Made by a program: the position numbers and the translations under genes
In this document: positions 1 to 8,536 of the stretch, piece by piece
Numbering within the stretch: position 1 is the stretch's first letter
Layout: each line of letters opens with the position of its first letter
The notes under the pieces: model-generated
The model's database searches: none
What the model saw: only the letters and a program-made list of their open reading frames with translations
What the model was told of the DNA's origin: nothing
Assembly (NCBI GenBank): GCA_019694395.1
Contig: JAIBCC010000022.1
Coordinates: 1 to 64,000, forward strand
Direction: 5' to 3'
From: Pyrinomonadaceae bacterium
GTDB taxonomy: Bacteria; Acidobacteriota; Blastocatellia; Pyrinomonadales; Pyrinomonadaceae
Length of the DNA: 64,000 bases

Positions 1-2
1 GT

Positions 3-470
3 TTTGGTATGCTCCATCGTGAAGAAGATGCACGCGATGCCACCCAGGAAACTTTTATCTCCGCTTATCGGAATTTAAGTAATTTTCGGGGAGAAGCAAA
101 GGTTTCCTCCTGGCTGCATCGGATTGCTGTCAATCAATGTTTGACAAAACAAAGACGTGCCAAGGTTCGTGCCGAGAGTTTTTTAGAGGATGAAACCGTT
201 GGAGACGAGATAAATATTGCAGCTCCGAGTCATTTGTCGCCATCACGCACAATTGAGAAAAATGAGCGGTTAAAACTCGTCAGACAGGCAGTCAGTTCAC
301 TTCCCGAAGATTTACGGGAGGTAATCGTGATGAAGGAATTTAATGAAATGACCTTTCAGGAAATTTCGGATACTCTGGAAATACCGTTAAGCACAGTCAA
401 AAGCCGTGTTTATACTGCACTTAAACAATTAAGATTAAAGTTGGAACGAACTCCGGTCGAAATTGTTTGA
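3..470 (+). CDS. ECF-type RNA polymerase sigma factor (5' end outside window)
   Basis: Sigma-70 family factor of the extracytoplasmic-function type, which redirects RNA polymerase to stress or envelope promoters. The visible part begins inside region 2 (EEDARDATQETF, then WLHRIAVN, the helix that contacts the -10 element) and runs into a complete region 4 with the helix-turn-helix FQEISDTLEIPLSTVKSRV. Full-length relatives have about 180-200 residues; only about 155 are present and the reading frame stays open to the left edge, so the ATG at position 9 is probably internal and the real start lies outside. It overlaps the following anti-sigma gene by a few bases if that gene starts at its TTG, which suggests translational coupling. 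Family call is secure; regulon unknown. Confidence 0.9.
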   Translation, partial: FGMLHREEDARDATQETFISAYRNLSNFRGEAKVSSWLHRIAVNQCLTKQRRAKVRAESFLEDETVGDEINIAAPSHLSPSRTIEKNERLKLVRQAVSSLPEDLREVIVMKEFNEMTFQEISDTLEIPLSTVKSRVYTALKQLRLKLERTPVEIV

Positions 471-1257
471 ATGTAACCCAATTAAAGTGATGTTTAATAA
501 CAACCATCAAAATTTACCCTGTAATTTTGCCGAGGAAATAATTTCATATCTTTATAATGAAATGAACCATTCGGAAAAAATAAATTTTGAAACACATTTA
601 CCCGACTGTGCCTTTTGTGCCCGGGAAATTGCTGATTTTACTTCTGTCCGCTCGGAAATTATAAATTGGAAGTCAAACGAGTTTGATCTAGTTCCAACTC
701 CGGTAATTGAGATTCCATACGAAAATTCAGTGCAGGTTGTTAGGGCAAATCCAATTTCACGTCCTTGGTATGCCGGAATACGCGAATATTTTTCACTTTC
801 TCCAATTTGGCTGACGGCATCTACGGCGATGGCTTTACTTGCAATTTGTATCGGATTAGTTTTGGTTACCATTAACTCTTTGAAAAACCCGAACGATAAA
901 ATTGCTCAAAAAAATCCACCTGTTTCAACACCAACAATTGAAGTTAAAAATGTAAATTCAGCAATTTCAAACGTTGAACCTACAAAACCAAGAACTTCAA
1001 ATTCAACTGTTCCGCCCAAAGAAAATCCAACTGAGAACCCAAATACAACAAATGTTGGTGAGAAACAGAACAAAAAACCGCAAAATACGACTCCCAAAAG
1101 AAATTTGCCTCTGAATTCGGATAAAAATGGTAATTCACCCACACCGAAATTCAATAAAAAATCAAACTCCAAATCATTGACTGGCGATGACGAGGAAGAT
1201 AACTCTTTAAGACTTTCGGATCTTTTTGATGAAATAGGGGATGAACTAAAGAAATGA
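463..1257 (+). CDS. Membrane-anchored anti-sigma factor with zinc-finger (zf-HC2-like) domain
   Basis: Predicted to hold the upstream ECF sigma factor inactive at the membrane until an envelope signal arrives. The N-terminal part carries the zinc-binding pattern of anti-sigma factors (FETHLPDCAFCAREI, a His-x3-Cys-x2-Cys arrangement). One membrane segment follows at about residues 111-135 (LTASTAMALLAICIGLVLV). The remaining periplasmic part is low complexity, rich in Asn, Pro, Thr and Lys, and ends in a short acidic segment. The first start is TTG, overlapping the sigma gene by 8 bases; an ATG at 490 is an equally possible start and neither has a clear Shine-Dalgarno sequence. The stop overlaps the next start by 4 bases (ATGA), so the three genes form one operon. 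Confidence 0.85.
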   Translation: MFECNPIKVMFNNNHQNLPCNFAEEIISYLYNEMNHSEKINFETHLPDCAFCAREIADFTSVRSEIINWKSNEFDLVPTPVIEIPYENSVQVVRANPISRPWYAGIREYFSLSPIWLTASTAMALLAICIGLVLVTINSLKNPNDKIAQKNPPVSTPTIEVKNVNSAISNVEPTKPRTSNSTVPPKENPTENPNTTNVGEKQNKKPQNTTPKRNLPLNSDKNGNSPTPKFNKKSNSKSLTGDDEEDNSLRLSDLFDEIGDELKK

Positions 1258-1769
1258 AGCGAATAATTTTTATCAATTTTTTTATTTTACCGGGAATTTT
1301 ATTATTTTCTATTTTGAATGTCGCTGCTCAGGGTGGTCCACCGCCCCCCAACCAATTTACAGAAGACAAAAACCGCCGTCCCGGATTGCTTGAAATGTTA
1401 GGGTTAACACCTGATCAGGTTAGACAAATTCGGCAACTGAATAAAACTTTGCAACCGATGAGGCAGGAAGCCCAACGTCGTTTTGCGATTGCTAATCGAG
1501 CTCTGGATGAGGCAATTTATGCGGATGAGGTAAATGAAGAGTTAATTAACCAAAGAATGAAAGAGGCTCAACTTGCTCAGGCTGAGTTGATTAAATCAAA
1601 AACAATGATGGAAACCTCGGTTAGAAAGATTTTGACCCAGGAACAATTGATTAAATTCCGTGAACTTCGAGAACGCGCAAAACAAAATCAACCAAATCCC
1701 GAAGGACCGCCACCGGACAGACCAAATCAGCGTCCCCTTTTACGAAAAGGAATTCGTAAACCGGTTTAA
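1254..1769 (+). CDS. Spy/CpxP-like periplasmic protein (LTxxQ repeat)
   Basis: Small exported helical protein of the Spy/CpxP/ZraP type, whose members act as periplasmic chaperones or metal/stress sensors. An N-terminal signal peptide ends near VAAQGG. The mature part begins with a Pro-rich linker, then has the two family motifs LTPDQVRQIRQL (about residue 51) and LTQEQLIKFREL (about residue 130) within long charged helices, and ends in a Pro/Arg/Asn-rich tail. Its position as third gene after a sigma/anti-sigma pair suggests that it is the sensor or feedback component of that stress system; this is inference from order and the 4-base overlap. A strong terminator follows. Confidence 0.8.
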   Translation: MKRIIFINFFILPGILLFSILNVAAQGGPPPPNQFTEDKNRRPGLLEMLGLTPDQVRQIRQLNKTLQPMRQEAQRRFAIANRALDEAIYADEVNEELINQRMKEAQLAQAELIKSKTMMETSVRKILTQEQLIKFRELRERAKQNQPNPEGPPPDRPNQRPLLRKGIRKPV

Positions 1770-1793
1770 TTTCAAAATAATTAAATTCATTTT

Positions 1794-1820
1794 AGCCGTT
1801 TAACCTTAAACGGCTTTTTT
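1794..1820 (+). terminator. Intrinsic terminator of the sigma/anti-sigma/Spy-like operon
   Basis: Perfect 10-bp stem AGCCGTTTAA / TTAAACGGCT with a 2-base CC junction (effectively a 4-6 base loop), followed by TTTTTT and an AT-rich stretch, 25 bases after the stop codon. Classic Rho-independent form. Confidence 0.85.
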
Positions 1821-1828
1821 ATTTTCAT

Positions 1829-1853
1829 TGTGACAATTCTAAAAAGTGTCACA
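1829..1853. promoter_or_regulatory. Inverted repeat upstream of the Mla operon (possible operator)
   Basis: Perfect 7-bp inverted repeat TGTGACA-N11-TGTCACA between the terminator of the preceding operon and the mlaE start. The spacing and symmetry fit a dimeric transcription-factor site, but an RNA hairpin is equally possible. No convincing -35/-10 pair was found around it. Confidence 0.35.
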
Positions 1854-1973
1854 GTTTAATCCAATTAAAAAACTGCAAATGATAATCTCTTTTTTGTTTA
1901 GAATTTGTTTTTTGAGAGCAAAACATTGTAATCTCTATGTCAAGACAATTCACTAACTTTTGAGTTAAACCAA

Positions 1974-2741
1974 ATGAACCCATTTCTGAGATTTTTATCT
2001 GAACTTCAAGACATAACTTTAATGATTTGGTCGGTTTTGGTAGGACTGACCAAAAGCCCTCGCTATTTCAAAGAAATGTTTCAGCAAATGGATTTAATCG
2101 GGGTTGGTTCGATCCCAATTATCCTTTTAACCGGTTTTTTTACGGGTGGTGTTTTGACTCTACAAAGTTATCCGACTTTAGCCTATTACGGCGGTCAAAG
2201 TGAAACCGGAATGCTGGTTACCTCAACTTTGATTCGTGAATTAGGTCCTGTATTAACTGCCCTGATGGTCGCAGGGCGAATTGGCTCGGCAATTTCGGCG
2301 GAATTGGGTTCAATGGTTGTTTCCCAACAAATTGATGCAATGCGGGCTTTAGGCACTGATCCGATTCGTAAACTTGTAACCCCCCGAATTATCGCCTTGC
2401 TTTTAATGGCTCCGCTTTTGACTGTAACTGCTGATATTTTTGGGATTATGGGGGGAGCAATTGCCGGGAATCAGATTTACGGGCACGATTATAATGTTTT
2501 TATCAATTCAATGCGAAATGGAATCGAAATCGAACATATTATTGGAGGAATGATTAAACCCATTGCATTTGGTTTTATAATTGGGGTTATTTCGTGTCAC
2601 AAAGGGTTGGGAACAACCGGCGGAACGGTTGGTGTCGGACGTTCAACAACTAATGCCGTTGTTTTATCTTCAATTGTTGTAATTATTGCAGATTTCTTCC
2701 TCTCCAGAGTTATTCAAACGGTTTTGGTAACACGCTATTAA
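1974..2741 (+). CDS. mlaE: MlaE-type ABC transporter permease (MCE lipid transport)
   Basis: Inner-membrane permease of the MlaFEDB-type transporter that moves phospholipids between the inner membrane and the outer membrane. The 255-residue protein has the usual length and about five hydrophobic segments. The family core is clear: LIRELGPVLTALMVAGRIG, then SAELGSMVVSQQIDAMRALGTDP, the cytoplasmic coupling region that contacts the ATPase, and near the end GVGRSTTNAVV. It starts at ATG with only a weak ribosome site. The ATPase gene begins a few bases after its stop and an MCE protein gene follows, so this is a three-gene lipid transport operon. No MlaB- or MlaC-like gene is present here. Confidence 0.93.
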   Translation: MNPFLRFLSELQDITLMIWSVLVGLTKSPRYFKEMFQQMDLIGVGSIPIILLTGFFTGGVLTLQSYPTLAYYGGQSETGMLVTSTLIRELGPVLTALMVAGRIGSAISAELGSMVVSQQIDAMRALGTDPIRKLVTPRIIALLLMAPLLTVTADIFGIMGGAIAGNQIYGHDYNVFINSMRNGIEIEHIIGGMIKPIAFGFIIGVISCHKGLGTTGGTVGVGRSTTNAVVLSSIVVIIADFFLSRVIQTVLVTRY

Positions 2742-2747
2742 TTTTTG

Positions 2748-3608
2748 ATGGATTCATTTGACAAAAAAATCTCGGCTAATGAAAAAACCAATCGTCCCGA
2801 TCGAGTCATTCCGGCGATTGAATTTCGTGATGTCCATTTATCTTTTGACGATAAAAAAGTGCTTGATGGAGTGAGTTTTACTGTCCGCCGAGGGGAAACC
2901 AAATTAATTCTGGGGCGTTCAGGTGGTGGAAAATCAACTACGATTCGTTTGGTTTTGGGACTCCTAAAACCTGACTCCGGTCAAATTCTGATAGACGGGG
3001 AAGATATTACGAATTACTCCGAAGCGCAAATGATGGATGTTCGACAAAAAATTGGAATGGTGTTCCAGGAAGGAGCTTTGTTCGATTCCCTTTCAGTTTA
3101 CGAAAACGTTGCCTATCGTTTACATGAGCAAGGGGTTGAAGAGGAAGAAGTTGAATCAGAAGTGCGTCGGATGCTTCAATTCGTTGATTTAGAGGATGCC
3201 ATTGAAAAAATGCCAAGCGAGCTTTCGGGCGGAATGCGCCGTCGAGTTGGAATTGCCCGAGCTTTAGTTGGCGATCCGAAAATAGTTTTGTTTGATGAGC
3301 CGACCGCCGGACTTGATCCTCCGACCGCCCGGACTATTTGCGAACTTGCTATAAAATTACGTGATTTAGAGGATGTTTCATCCATTTTTGTTACTCACGA
3401 AATGCAAAATCTTGGTTATTTATGTTCCGAATACGCAACAGTTGACAACGATGGTCAGGTTATTTTTGAACAGGAAGGCGAAAAACTTTGTTTGATCAAT
3501 ACTGAAGTAATTATGTTCCGGGATGGTAAAATCATTTTCAGCGGCAAAGATGAAGAGTTAAGAAGATCTGATGACAGATTTATCCAGCGTTTTATTAACG
3601 GTCGTTAG
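2748..3608 (+). CDS. mlaF: MlaF-type ABC transporter ATP-binding protein
   Basis: ATPase powering the MCE lipid transporter. All motor motifs are intact: Walker [11 protein letters not shown]-loop [12 protein letters not shown] (the GALFDSL form is typical of MlaF), signature [15 protein letters not shown], Walker [13 protein letters not shown] and the H-loop TH in FVTHEM. The C-terminal region is longer than in a minimal ATPase and contains a short insertion after the H-loop. ATG at 2748 is preferred to the in-frame TTG one codon earlier. It forms an operon with the permease upstream and the MCE gene downstream. Its intact motifs contrast with the degenerate ABC protein at 53.7 kb. Confidence 0.93.
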   Translation: MDSFDKKISANEKTNRPDRVIPAIEFRDVHLSFDDKKVLDGVSFTVRRGETKLILGRSGGGKSTTIRLVLGLLKPDSGQILIDGEDITNYSEAQMMDVRQKIGMVFQEGALFDSLSVYENVAYRLHEQGVEEEEVESEVRRMLQFVDLEDAIEKMPSELSGGMRRRVGIARALVGDPKIVLFDEPTAGLDPPTARTICELAIKLRDLEDVSSIFVTHEMQNLGYLCSEYATVDNDGQVIFEQEGEKLCLINTEVIMFRDGKIIFSGKDEELRRSDDRFIQRFINGR

Positions 3609-3629
3609 GAGAAAATTCTCCCTTTTTTT
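3608..3629 (+). terminator. Small hairpin with T-tract at the mlaF/MCE junction
   Basis: GGAGAA-AA-TTCTCC followed by a run of T begins within the mlaF stop region and lies ahead of the MCE start. The stem is short (5-6 bp), so it may attenuate rather than end transcription, or may simply sequester the GGAG that could serve as ribosome site for the MCE gene. Confidence 0.3.
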
Positions 3630-3635
3630 CAAATT

Positions 3636-4841
3636 ATGCCAGTTTCAAAAAAGAATATAGGTTTAAGTCAATTAAAAGTTGGAATTTTTGCTTTGGCGGC
3701 ACTTGCCGTTTTGGGTTTATTGATTCTGAATTCAACGGGAGATTTCAATCCTTTCCAAAAGAAAATGCGATTTAAGGCTCGATTTGCCAGCGCAGACGGC
3801 TTACGCGAAGGCGGAGAAGTTCAATTTGCCGGTGTCCACATTGGAAAAGTAGAAACCGTTCGCTTTTTGCCGCCGGATAGTGCCGAATCTGAAAAAGTTG
3901 AAGCTGTTATGAGTGTGGTTTCAACCCTTGATGGCACTCCGATTACCGAAAGGATCAGAACTGACTCAACCGCACAACTAATTGCAACATCAGTTGTTGG
4001 CAACGACAAAATGATTAACATAACGCCGGGAACCGTTAAAGGAAATTCGGTTTCGGAAAACCATGTATTAGAATCGACAACTGCTATCTCAATCAACCAA
4101 TTAACAGCAACTGGAAATGATCTGCTTGGTCAAATTAATAAACTTTCCGTGCCGATCAATGAAATTTTGAATAAAGCTAATCGCGGCGAAGGAACATTGG
4201 GAAAAGTTATTAATGATCAATCCCTTTACAACAATCTTGATGCAACTGTCGGTGAAGCAAAACTGACGATGCTCAAGATCCAAACCATTTTGGAACAAGT
4301 TAAATCGGGTAATGGAAGTGCGGGAAAACTTTTGAATGACCCTGAACTTTACAACAAATTGAACAGCACAATTTCACAACTTGAGGCAATGTCAAAAGAC
4401 ATTCGTGCCGGAAAAGGAACTGCCGGAAAATTTCTAACTGACGAAGCACTTTACAATGATATACGTTCAACTTTAGCTGATGTAAAAACTTCAATAAATC
4501 GAGTCAATGTTATTGCAGATGATGTTAAATTAATGACCCAGGATTTGAATGAAGGAAAAGGAACTGCCGGAAAATTCTTGAAAGACGAAAAACTATATAA
4601 TGACGCAACTGTTGCAATCAACAAATTTAATACAATGGCAGATAAACTTGATCTGATGCTTAATGATTTACAAGCTGGAAAAGGAACTGCCGGAAAAATC
4701 CTCAAAGATGAAACCCTTTACAATAACATCAATCAAACAACTTCAAATGTAAATCAACTTTCAAGCGAAGCAACTAAAATGATATATGATTTTCGCCAGA
4801 ATCCGAAAAAATATTTAACGATTCAATTTAAATTATTCTGA
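3636..4841 (+). CDS. mlaD: MCE/MlaD-domain lipid-binding protein with coiled-coil repeat tail
   Basis: Periplasmic substrate-binding component of the lipid transporter, tethered by one N-terminal membrane helix (about residues 13-31). The MCE domain spans about residues 45-130 (RFASADGLREGGEVQFAGV, then the strand with VVGNDKMINITPG). After it comes a long helical region with five copies of a Gly turn, G-x-G-T-x-G-K followed by L-x-D-x-x-LYN, at residues 184, 225, 259, 307 and 348. In hexameric MCE proteins this kind of tail builds a tube or needle towards the outer membrane; that role is inferred for this protein. The last nine bases overlap the 3' end of the convergent exosortase gene. No auxiliary lipoprotein gene follows. 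Confidence 0.9.
   Translation: MPVSKKNIGLSQLKVGIFALAALAVLGLLILNSTGDFNPFQKKMRFKARFASADGLREGGEVQFAGVHIGKVETVRFLPPDSAESEKVEAVMSVVSTLDGTPITERIRTDSTAQLIATSVVGNDKMINITPGTVKGNSVSENHVLESTTAISINQLTATGNDLLGQINKLSVPINEILNKANRGEGTLGKVINDQSLYNNLDATVGEAKLTMLKIQTILEQVKSGNGSAGKLLNDPELYNKLNSTISQLEAMSKDIRAGKGTAGKFLTDEALYNDIRSTLADVKTSINRVNVIADDVKLMTQDLNEGKGTAGKFLKDEKLYNDATVAINKFNTMADKLDLMLNDLQAGKGTAGKILKDETLYNNINQTTSNVNQLSSEATKMIYDFRQNPKKYLTIQFKLF
4185..4730 (+). repeat. Five-fold internal protein repeat of the MCE protein
   Basis: Five degenerate repeats encode the turn motif G-x-G-[TS]-x-GK-x-[LI]-x-D-x-x-LYN. Spacings between successive first glycines are 41, 34, 48 and 41 residues, i.e. 34 plus 0, 1 or 2 heptads. 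The intervening segments read as amphipathic helices. Confidence 0.8.
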
Positions 4842-6221
4842 TGGGTTTTCAGCAACAGTAATTGCCCAATAACCGCTTGAATTGACATCACTTAAAGCCG
4901 ACCAATACCAGGCGGAAACATCCGTCCAGCTCTCGCCTGAGTTTGTAAATATGCGTTCACAAACTTTCAGCTTTTCATTATTTTTCTGGGCTGAAAAACA
5001 AGACCATTTTTTATTTTGCTCATCCAATTTTAACTGTAAAGGTTTTATTTCATAACCGATTGCCGAAAAACAATCAGACGATGGATGCAATTTTCGGGTG
5101 GCTTCGGTCACAAAACGAATAACTATTTCGCGTCTCCCGTCCGTAAATCTTTTGACTTCGCCCGGAAAATCTTCAAGAAAATATTTTTCTTTCTCAGACA
5201 ATTCTAATTCTTGTAATTGCTTGTTTTCAAAACTATTCGGAAACTCTGTTAAATTTTTTGCCGCATTTTCATTTGACCTATTTGCAAAAAACGGGGTGAT
5301 AATTCCTGACAAACAAGCCACAAAAAAAACTACTAAATATTTATTTGAGACTGAATTTACGGTTTCAGTTTTAAACGTTTTGGTTGTAGGATGAAGTTTC
5401 TGAATTGCAAACACTATCACTGCACAAGTCAAAATAAAACTGATAACCCCAATTCCGCTATGGGCGAATTCCGGCATTTTGACAATTTCGGCTTCAAGAT
5501 AAAACAAACCAACTGCACGAAAAATATTTCCTACCAAAATTATGGCAAAAGCAATCGCAAAAGAAAGAATTGATTTTGTCAAATTAAATTTGTAAAGCGT
5601 TATCAAAACTGCAGTTAGAAAAAATCCCGCCCACAACATTTTAACCCCACTGCAAGGCGCATCAATCCAAATTAATTGTTGCCCGAAGTGCAAACAAACA
5701 CCTTCCCGAACAACAAAAATACCGTTGAGCCTTAAAATAAATTTGGTGGCTTCACCAATAATAACCCGCATCGGATAACCAAAATAGAATTGCAATGAGG
5801 CAACAATCGGCAGACTTAGTAAAAATAGACTCCAAATTCCAAAATGAAAGAATTTACCAAATCGCCAACCGTTGATGAAAAAAGTCAAACTTGTTACAGC
5901 AATAAAAGCACGAATCAAAGGTGGAAAAAACGCATAAGTAAGTGCATAAATGAGAATTAGCGCAGTTGAGAAAATTAGAAATCTGAAATTCTGCGGCTGA
6001 CTTTTTTCTTTAAAACTAAAAAAAATTATGGCAAGTAACGCTAAAATCCCATAAATTTCCTCGCTCGAAGTTGTCAGTCGCAGAAAATACCAACGCCAAA
6101 CGCCCCAAAAGGCAATCAACAACAAAATAAGCCAAACAGAATAAACAGGCGATTTTTTTATTGGATAAACCGAAAAATCAATTCTGCCGCTTAGAACAGT
6201 TTTCTGGTTGCTATCAGCCAC
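4833..6221 (-). CDS. Exosortase (archaeosortase/exosortase family) with C-terminal EpsI-like domain
   Basis: Polytopic inner-membrane transpeptidase that recognises and processes proteins with PEP-CTERM-type tails. About eight hydrophobic helices occupy residues 25-275 and carry the conserved catalytic triad: Cys190 in APCSG, Arg235 in NIFRAVGLF and His254 in FAHSGIG. After a further membrane segment (about 292-310), the remaining 150 residues form a soluble domain resembling the EpsI-like domain fused to several exosortases (HPSSDCF, then WYWSAL). The start is GTG at 6221, supported by AGGAGT eight bases upstream, and lies inside the 3' end of the VIT-domain gene (31-base overlap), so translation is coupled. 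That neighbour ends in a PEP-type tail and is the obvious substrate. Which named exosortase class it belongs to cannot be settled by eye. Confidence 0.85.
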   Translation of the reverse strand: MADSNQKTVLSGRIDFSVYPIKKSPVYSVWLILLLIAFWGVWRWYFLRLTTSSEEIYGILALLAIIFFSFKEKSQPQNFRFLIFSTALILIYALTYAFFPPLIRAFIAVTSLTFFINGWRFGKFFHFGIWSLFLLSLPIVASLQFYFGYPMRVIIGEATKFILRLNGIFVVREGVCLHFGQQLIWIDAPCSGVKMLWAGFFLTAVLITLYKFNLTKSILSFAIAFAIILVGNIFRAVGLFYLEAEIVKMPEFAHSGIGVISFILTCAVIVFAIQKLHPTTKTFKTETVNSVSNKYLVVFFVACLSGIITPFFANRSNENAAKNLTEFPNSFENKQLQELELSEKEKYFLEDFPGEVKRFTDGRREIVIRFVTEATRKLHPSSDCFSAIGYEIKPLQLKLDEQNKKWSCFSAQKNNEKLKVCERIFTNSGESWTDVSAWYWSALSDVNSSGYWAITVAENPSE

Positions 6222-8536
6222 AAAAATACTCCTAAAACAACTGCAATCAACAAATAAGTTTCCGGTTCAGGAATTGTCGGAACTGAATTTTTCTCAACCG
6301 GTTTTAATCCGAATTGGTCATATTGCGCTTGAGTTTCCAAAACTACTGCACCCGTAACGGGAGTTACGAGTTGATATTTTTGTGCTAATTCGATAGCTTT
6401 TTTCTCATCGTTTTCCTGGTCTAAAATTCGGCTGACTTCATCGTTTGCCCAAAGTCGAATCAAATGTTTCGAGGTTTGTTTTGCGCCTGTAACATCTGCT
6501 TTCTCAACATTTTGACGAACATATCTGAACGATATTTTTTGCTCCTTTAGCTGTTTCAACAAACTTTCAACATCTGTTTTCAAATCACTATAACGCGGTG
6601 GTGTTTGAAAAATTTCATAATTTTTTAAACTATTTTCGACAAAATCATATTTATTTGAATTAACAAACCGAAAGATTTTTTGATGATTGAATCGTCGAGT
6701 GAAAAATTGTTTGTTTTCAAAAGTAGTTTCAAATTCAAAAGGTTGCGGCGCATAAAGTGCAATTATTGCACTTCCCTCCTTTTCCAAGGCAAGTTGTTGC
6801 GCCCCCGACAAGGCAGGCATATTGTCAGTCCCGCCGTCAAAATTTGCCTGATTTATTTTTTCCGCAATTTCTAAAGGAGTCCCGATAAATGAATTTGGAT
6901 AAACTAACCCCTCATTTAAACCGCTTCCGCCGCTTAAAACCAATCCGACTTCAGTTTCAGATGAAAGATTTTTGACAAGTGAAATGACATTTTCTTTTTC
7001 CGAAGCAAACCGCTTGGAAGTATCAATCATAAAAACAAGTCGGGTTGGTTTGATTGAATTTTGCACTTCTATTTTTTGAGTAATGAGGTTTGTTTCGTCC
7101 TTTGTCCAGACCAATTTATTTTCTGACTTGGCTGCTCTAATTGTTGCATTTATTTCTTTTATCTCGCTGTTTGAAAGATTTCCGCGAATCGCTGTAACTT
7201 TATTTTCTCTTTCAAATTTTAGATTTTGATTGGCAGATTCCAAACGGTTTTTTGATTCAATCCAAACAATATGCTTGGTTGCGTCAGGTATTGAAAAATA
7301 ATTGGATTTGAAAAAAGGAAGCTGAATCAACCCGCTTTTTTCGTTTTCCAAAGCCAAAGGAAATGTTATCCCAATCCGAATTTTCATTTCCCCGCCGTTT
7401 GGTTCAACGGGAAAACATCGCATTCTAATCAAATCTTTTCCGCTTTTGGTGACTAAAACAGGGTCGCGTCGTTTGGCGGTAACAGAATTGTAAGCACGCG
7501 TAACCCTTCCATTTTCAGCAAATGCAGCTTCGCGCTCCTCGCCATTTATCCAAAGCGTGAGCCTCGAAACAACCCCGTCCTTTGGCAGTTGAATTTCGCC
7601 TTCGGCTTCGCGTTGCCAATTATCGGTATTTTTGAAAATGAAAGTCCATTCCAGATAACCAAGCGAAGCATCATTATCAATCGAGCCGTCTATTTGCGAG
7701 GCAACTATTTGCAAGTTTTGATCTTGAGACGGCACATAATAATATTCTCTGGCTTCTTTTTCGGAATAAGTTTCACCTTTGATTTGGTAATATACTTGTT
7801 CGTAATTTTCCCGTTGATATTCTTCGTTAGTATTGAAAAATGATTCAACGGCTTCGGTAATGGATAAATTCCGACTGTAAGGAAAACGGTTCATTGTGTT
7901 TAAAAAGAAATCATCGCCGTAATTCCTCAAAAAATTCAAGCCTTCTTTTTGTTGTTGAAAGTCTGCACTTCCAGCTTTTATTATTGCCTCTCTGGTCCTT
8001 TTGATACGGATTTCGCTTAATGAAATTGTTCCGATAACTACTATAAGGGCAATAATTAGCCCTTTCCAAGACATTGCAAAACTTCCGCCGATGCGTCTAA
8101 AAATTTCACGGCGCATCAACCAAATCACCGACCAGGCAAAAAGCGGTGAAAGGGGTAAAAAACCAATTCCTGCAAACGGAATCCCAATTACCCCCAACGG
8201 TGAAAGCGGCAAAAAAACAAGCCCGTAAAACAAACAAACCGCCATTGAAACCAGACTTGTCCAAACCAATAATGTCGGTCTTTCAATTCTGTCCTGGAAT
8301 AACGCCCAAATAATATATGCGTTAGCAAAAGGGACTGAGGCAACCAACAAAACGTGCCAAAGTGTGGGTATTGGATTGAAGAAAAATTCTGCACACATTC
8401 CATTACTAAGTTCAATAACCAAAGCAATTATGGGCAATAACACTCCGCCAAAGACAAAGAAGAAAAGTGACCCTTTCCTTTCAGATAAAGGCGGATAATT
8501 TTTTTCAGAATCAATTCCAGTTTTATTTTCAGACAT
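6191..8536 (-). CDS. Polytopic VIT/vWA-like protein with C-terminal PEP-CTERM sorting tail (putative sole exosortase substrate)
   Basis: Large membrane protein with four or five N-terminal hydrophobic helices (residues 25-190). A VIT domain follows at about 255-390 (LGYLEWTFIFKNTDNWQREAE onwards) and then a vWA-like domain from about 498. The vWA metal site is degenerate: it reads DTSKR where DxSxS is expected. The C-terminus is a textbook sorting tail: the motif PEPE, a hydrophobic helix, then the basic residues RK just before the end. The adjacent, overlapping exosortase gene makes this a one-enzyme/one-substrate pair, as described for XrtK/MSEP-CTERM and XrtN/VIT-domain systems; assignment to either is unproven. 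The ATG has a good ribosome site (AGGAGT). Function of the protein is unknown. Confidence 0.8.
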   Translation of the reverse strand: MSENKTGIDSEKNYPPLSERKGSLFFFVFGGVLLPIIALVIELSNGMCAEFFFNPIPTLWHVLLVASVPFANAYIIWALFQDRIERPTLLVWTSLVSMAVCLFYGLVFLPLSPLGVIGIPFAGIGFLPLSPLFAWSVIWLMRREIFRRIGGSFAMSWKGLIIALIVVIGTISLSEIRIKRTREAIIKAGSADFQQQKEGLNFLRNYGDDFFLNTMNRFPYSRNLSITEAVESFFNTNEEYQRENYEQVYYQIKGETYSEKEAREYYYVPSQDQNLQIVASQIDGSIDNDASLGYLEWTFIFKNTDNWQREAEGEIQLPKDGVVSRLTLWINGEEREAAFAENGRVTRAYNSVTAKRRDPVLVTKSGKDLIRMRCFPVEPNGGEMKIRIGITFPLALENEKSGLIQLPFFKSNYFSIPDATKHIVWIESKNRLESANQNLKFERENKVTAIRGNLSNSEIKEINATIRAAKSENKLVWTKDETNLITQKIEVQNSIKPTRLVFMIDTSKRFASEKENVISLVKNLSSETEVGLVLSGGSGLNEGLVYPNSFIGTPLEIAEKINQANFDGGTDNMPALSGAQQLALEKEGSAIIALYAPQPFEFETTFENKQFFTRRFNHQKIFRFVNSNKYDFVENSLKNYEIFQTPPRYSDLKTDVESLLKQLKEQKISFRYVRQNVEKADVTGAKQTSKHLIRLWANDEVSRILDQENDEKKAIELAQKYQLVTPVTGAVVLETQAQYDQFGLKPVEKNSVPTIPEPETYLLIAVVLGVFLWLIATRKLF

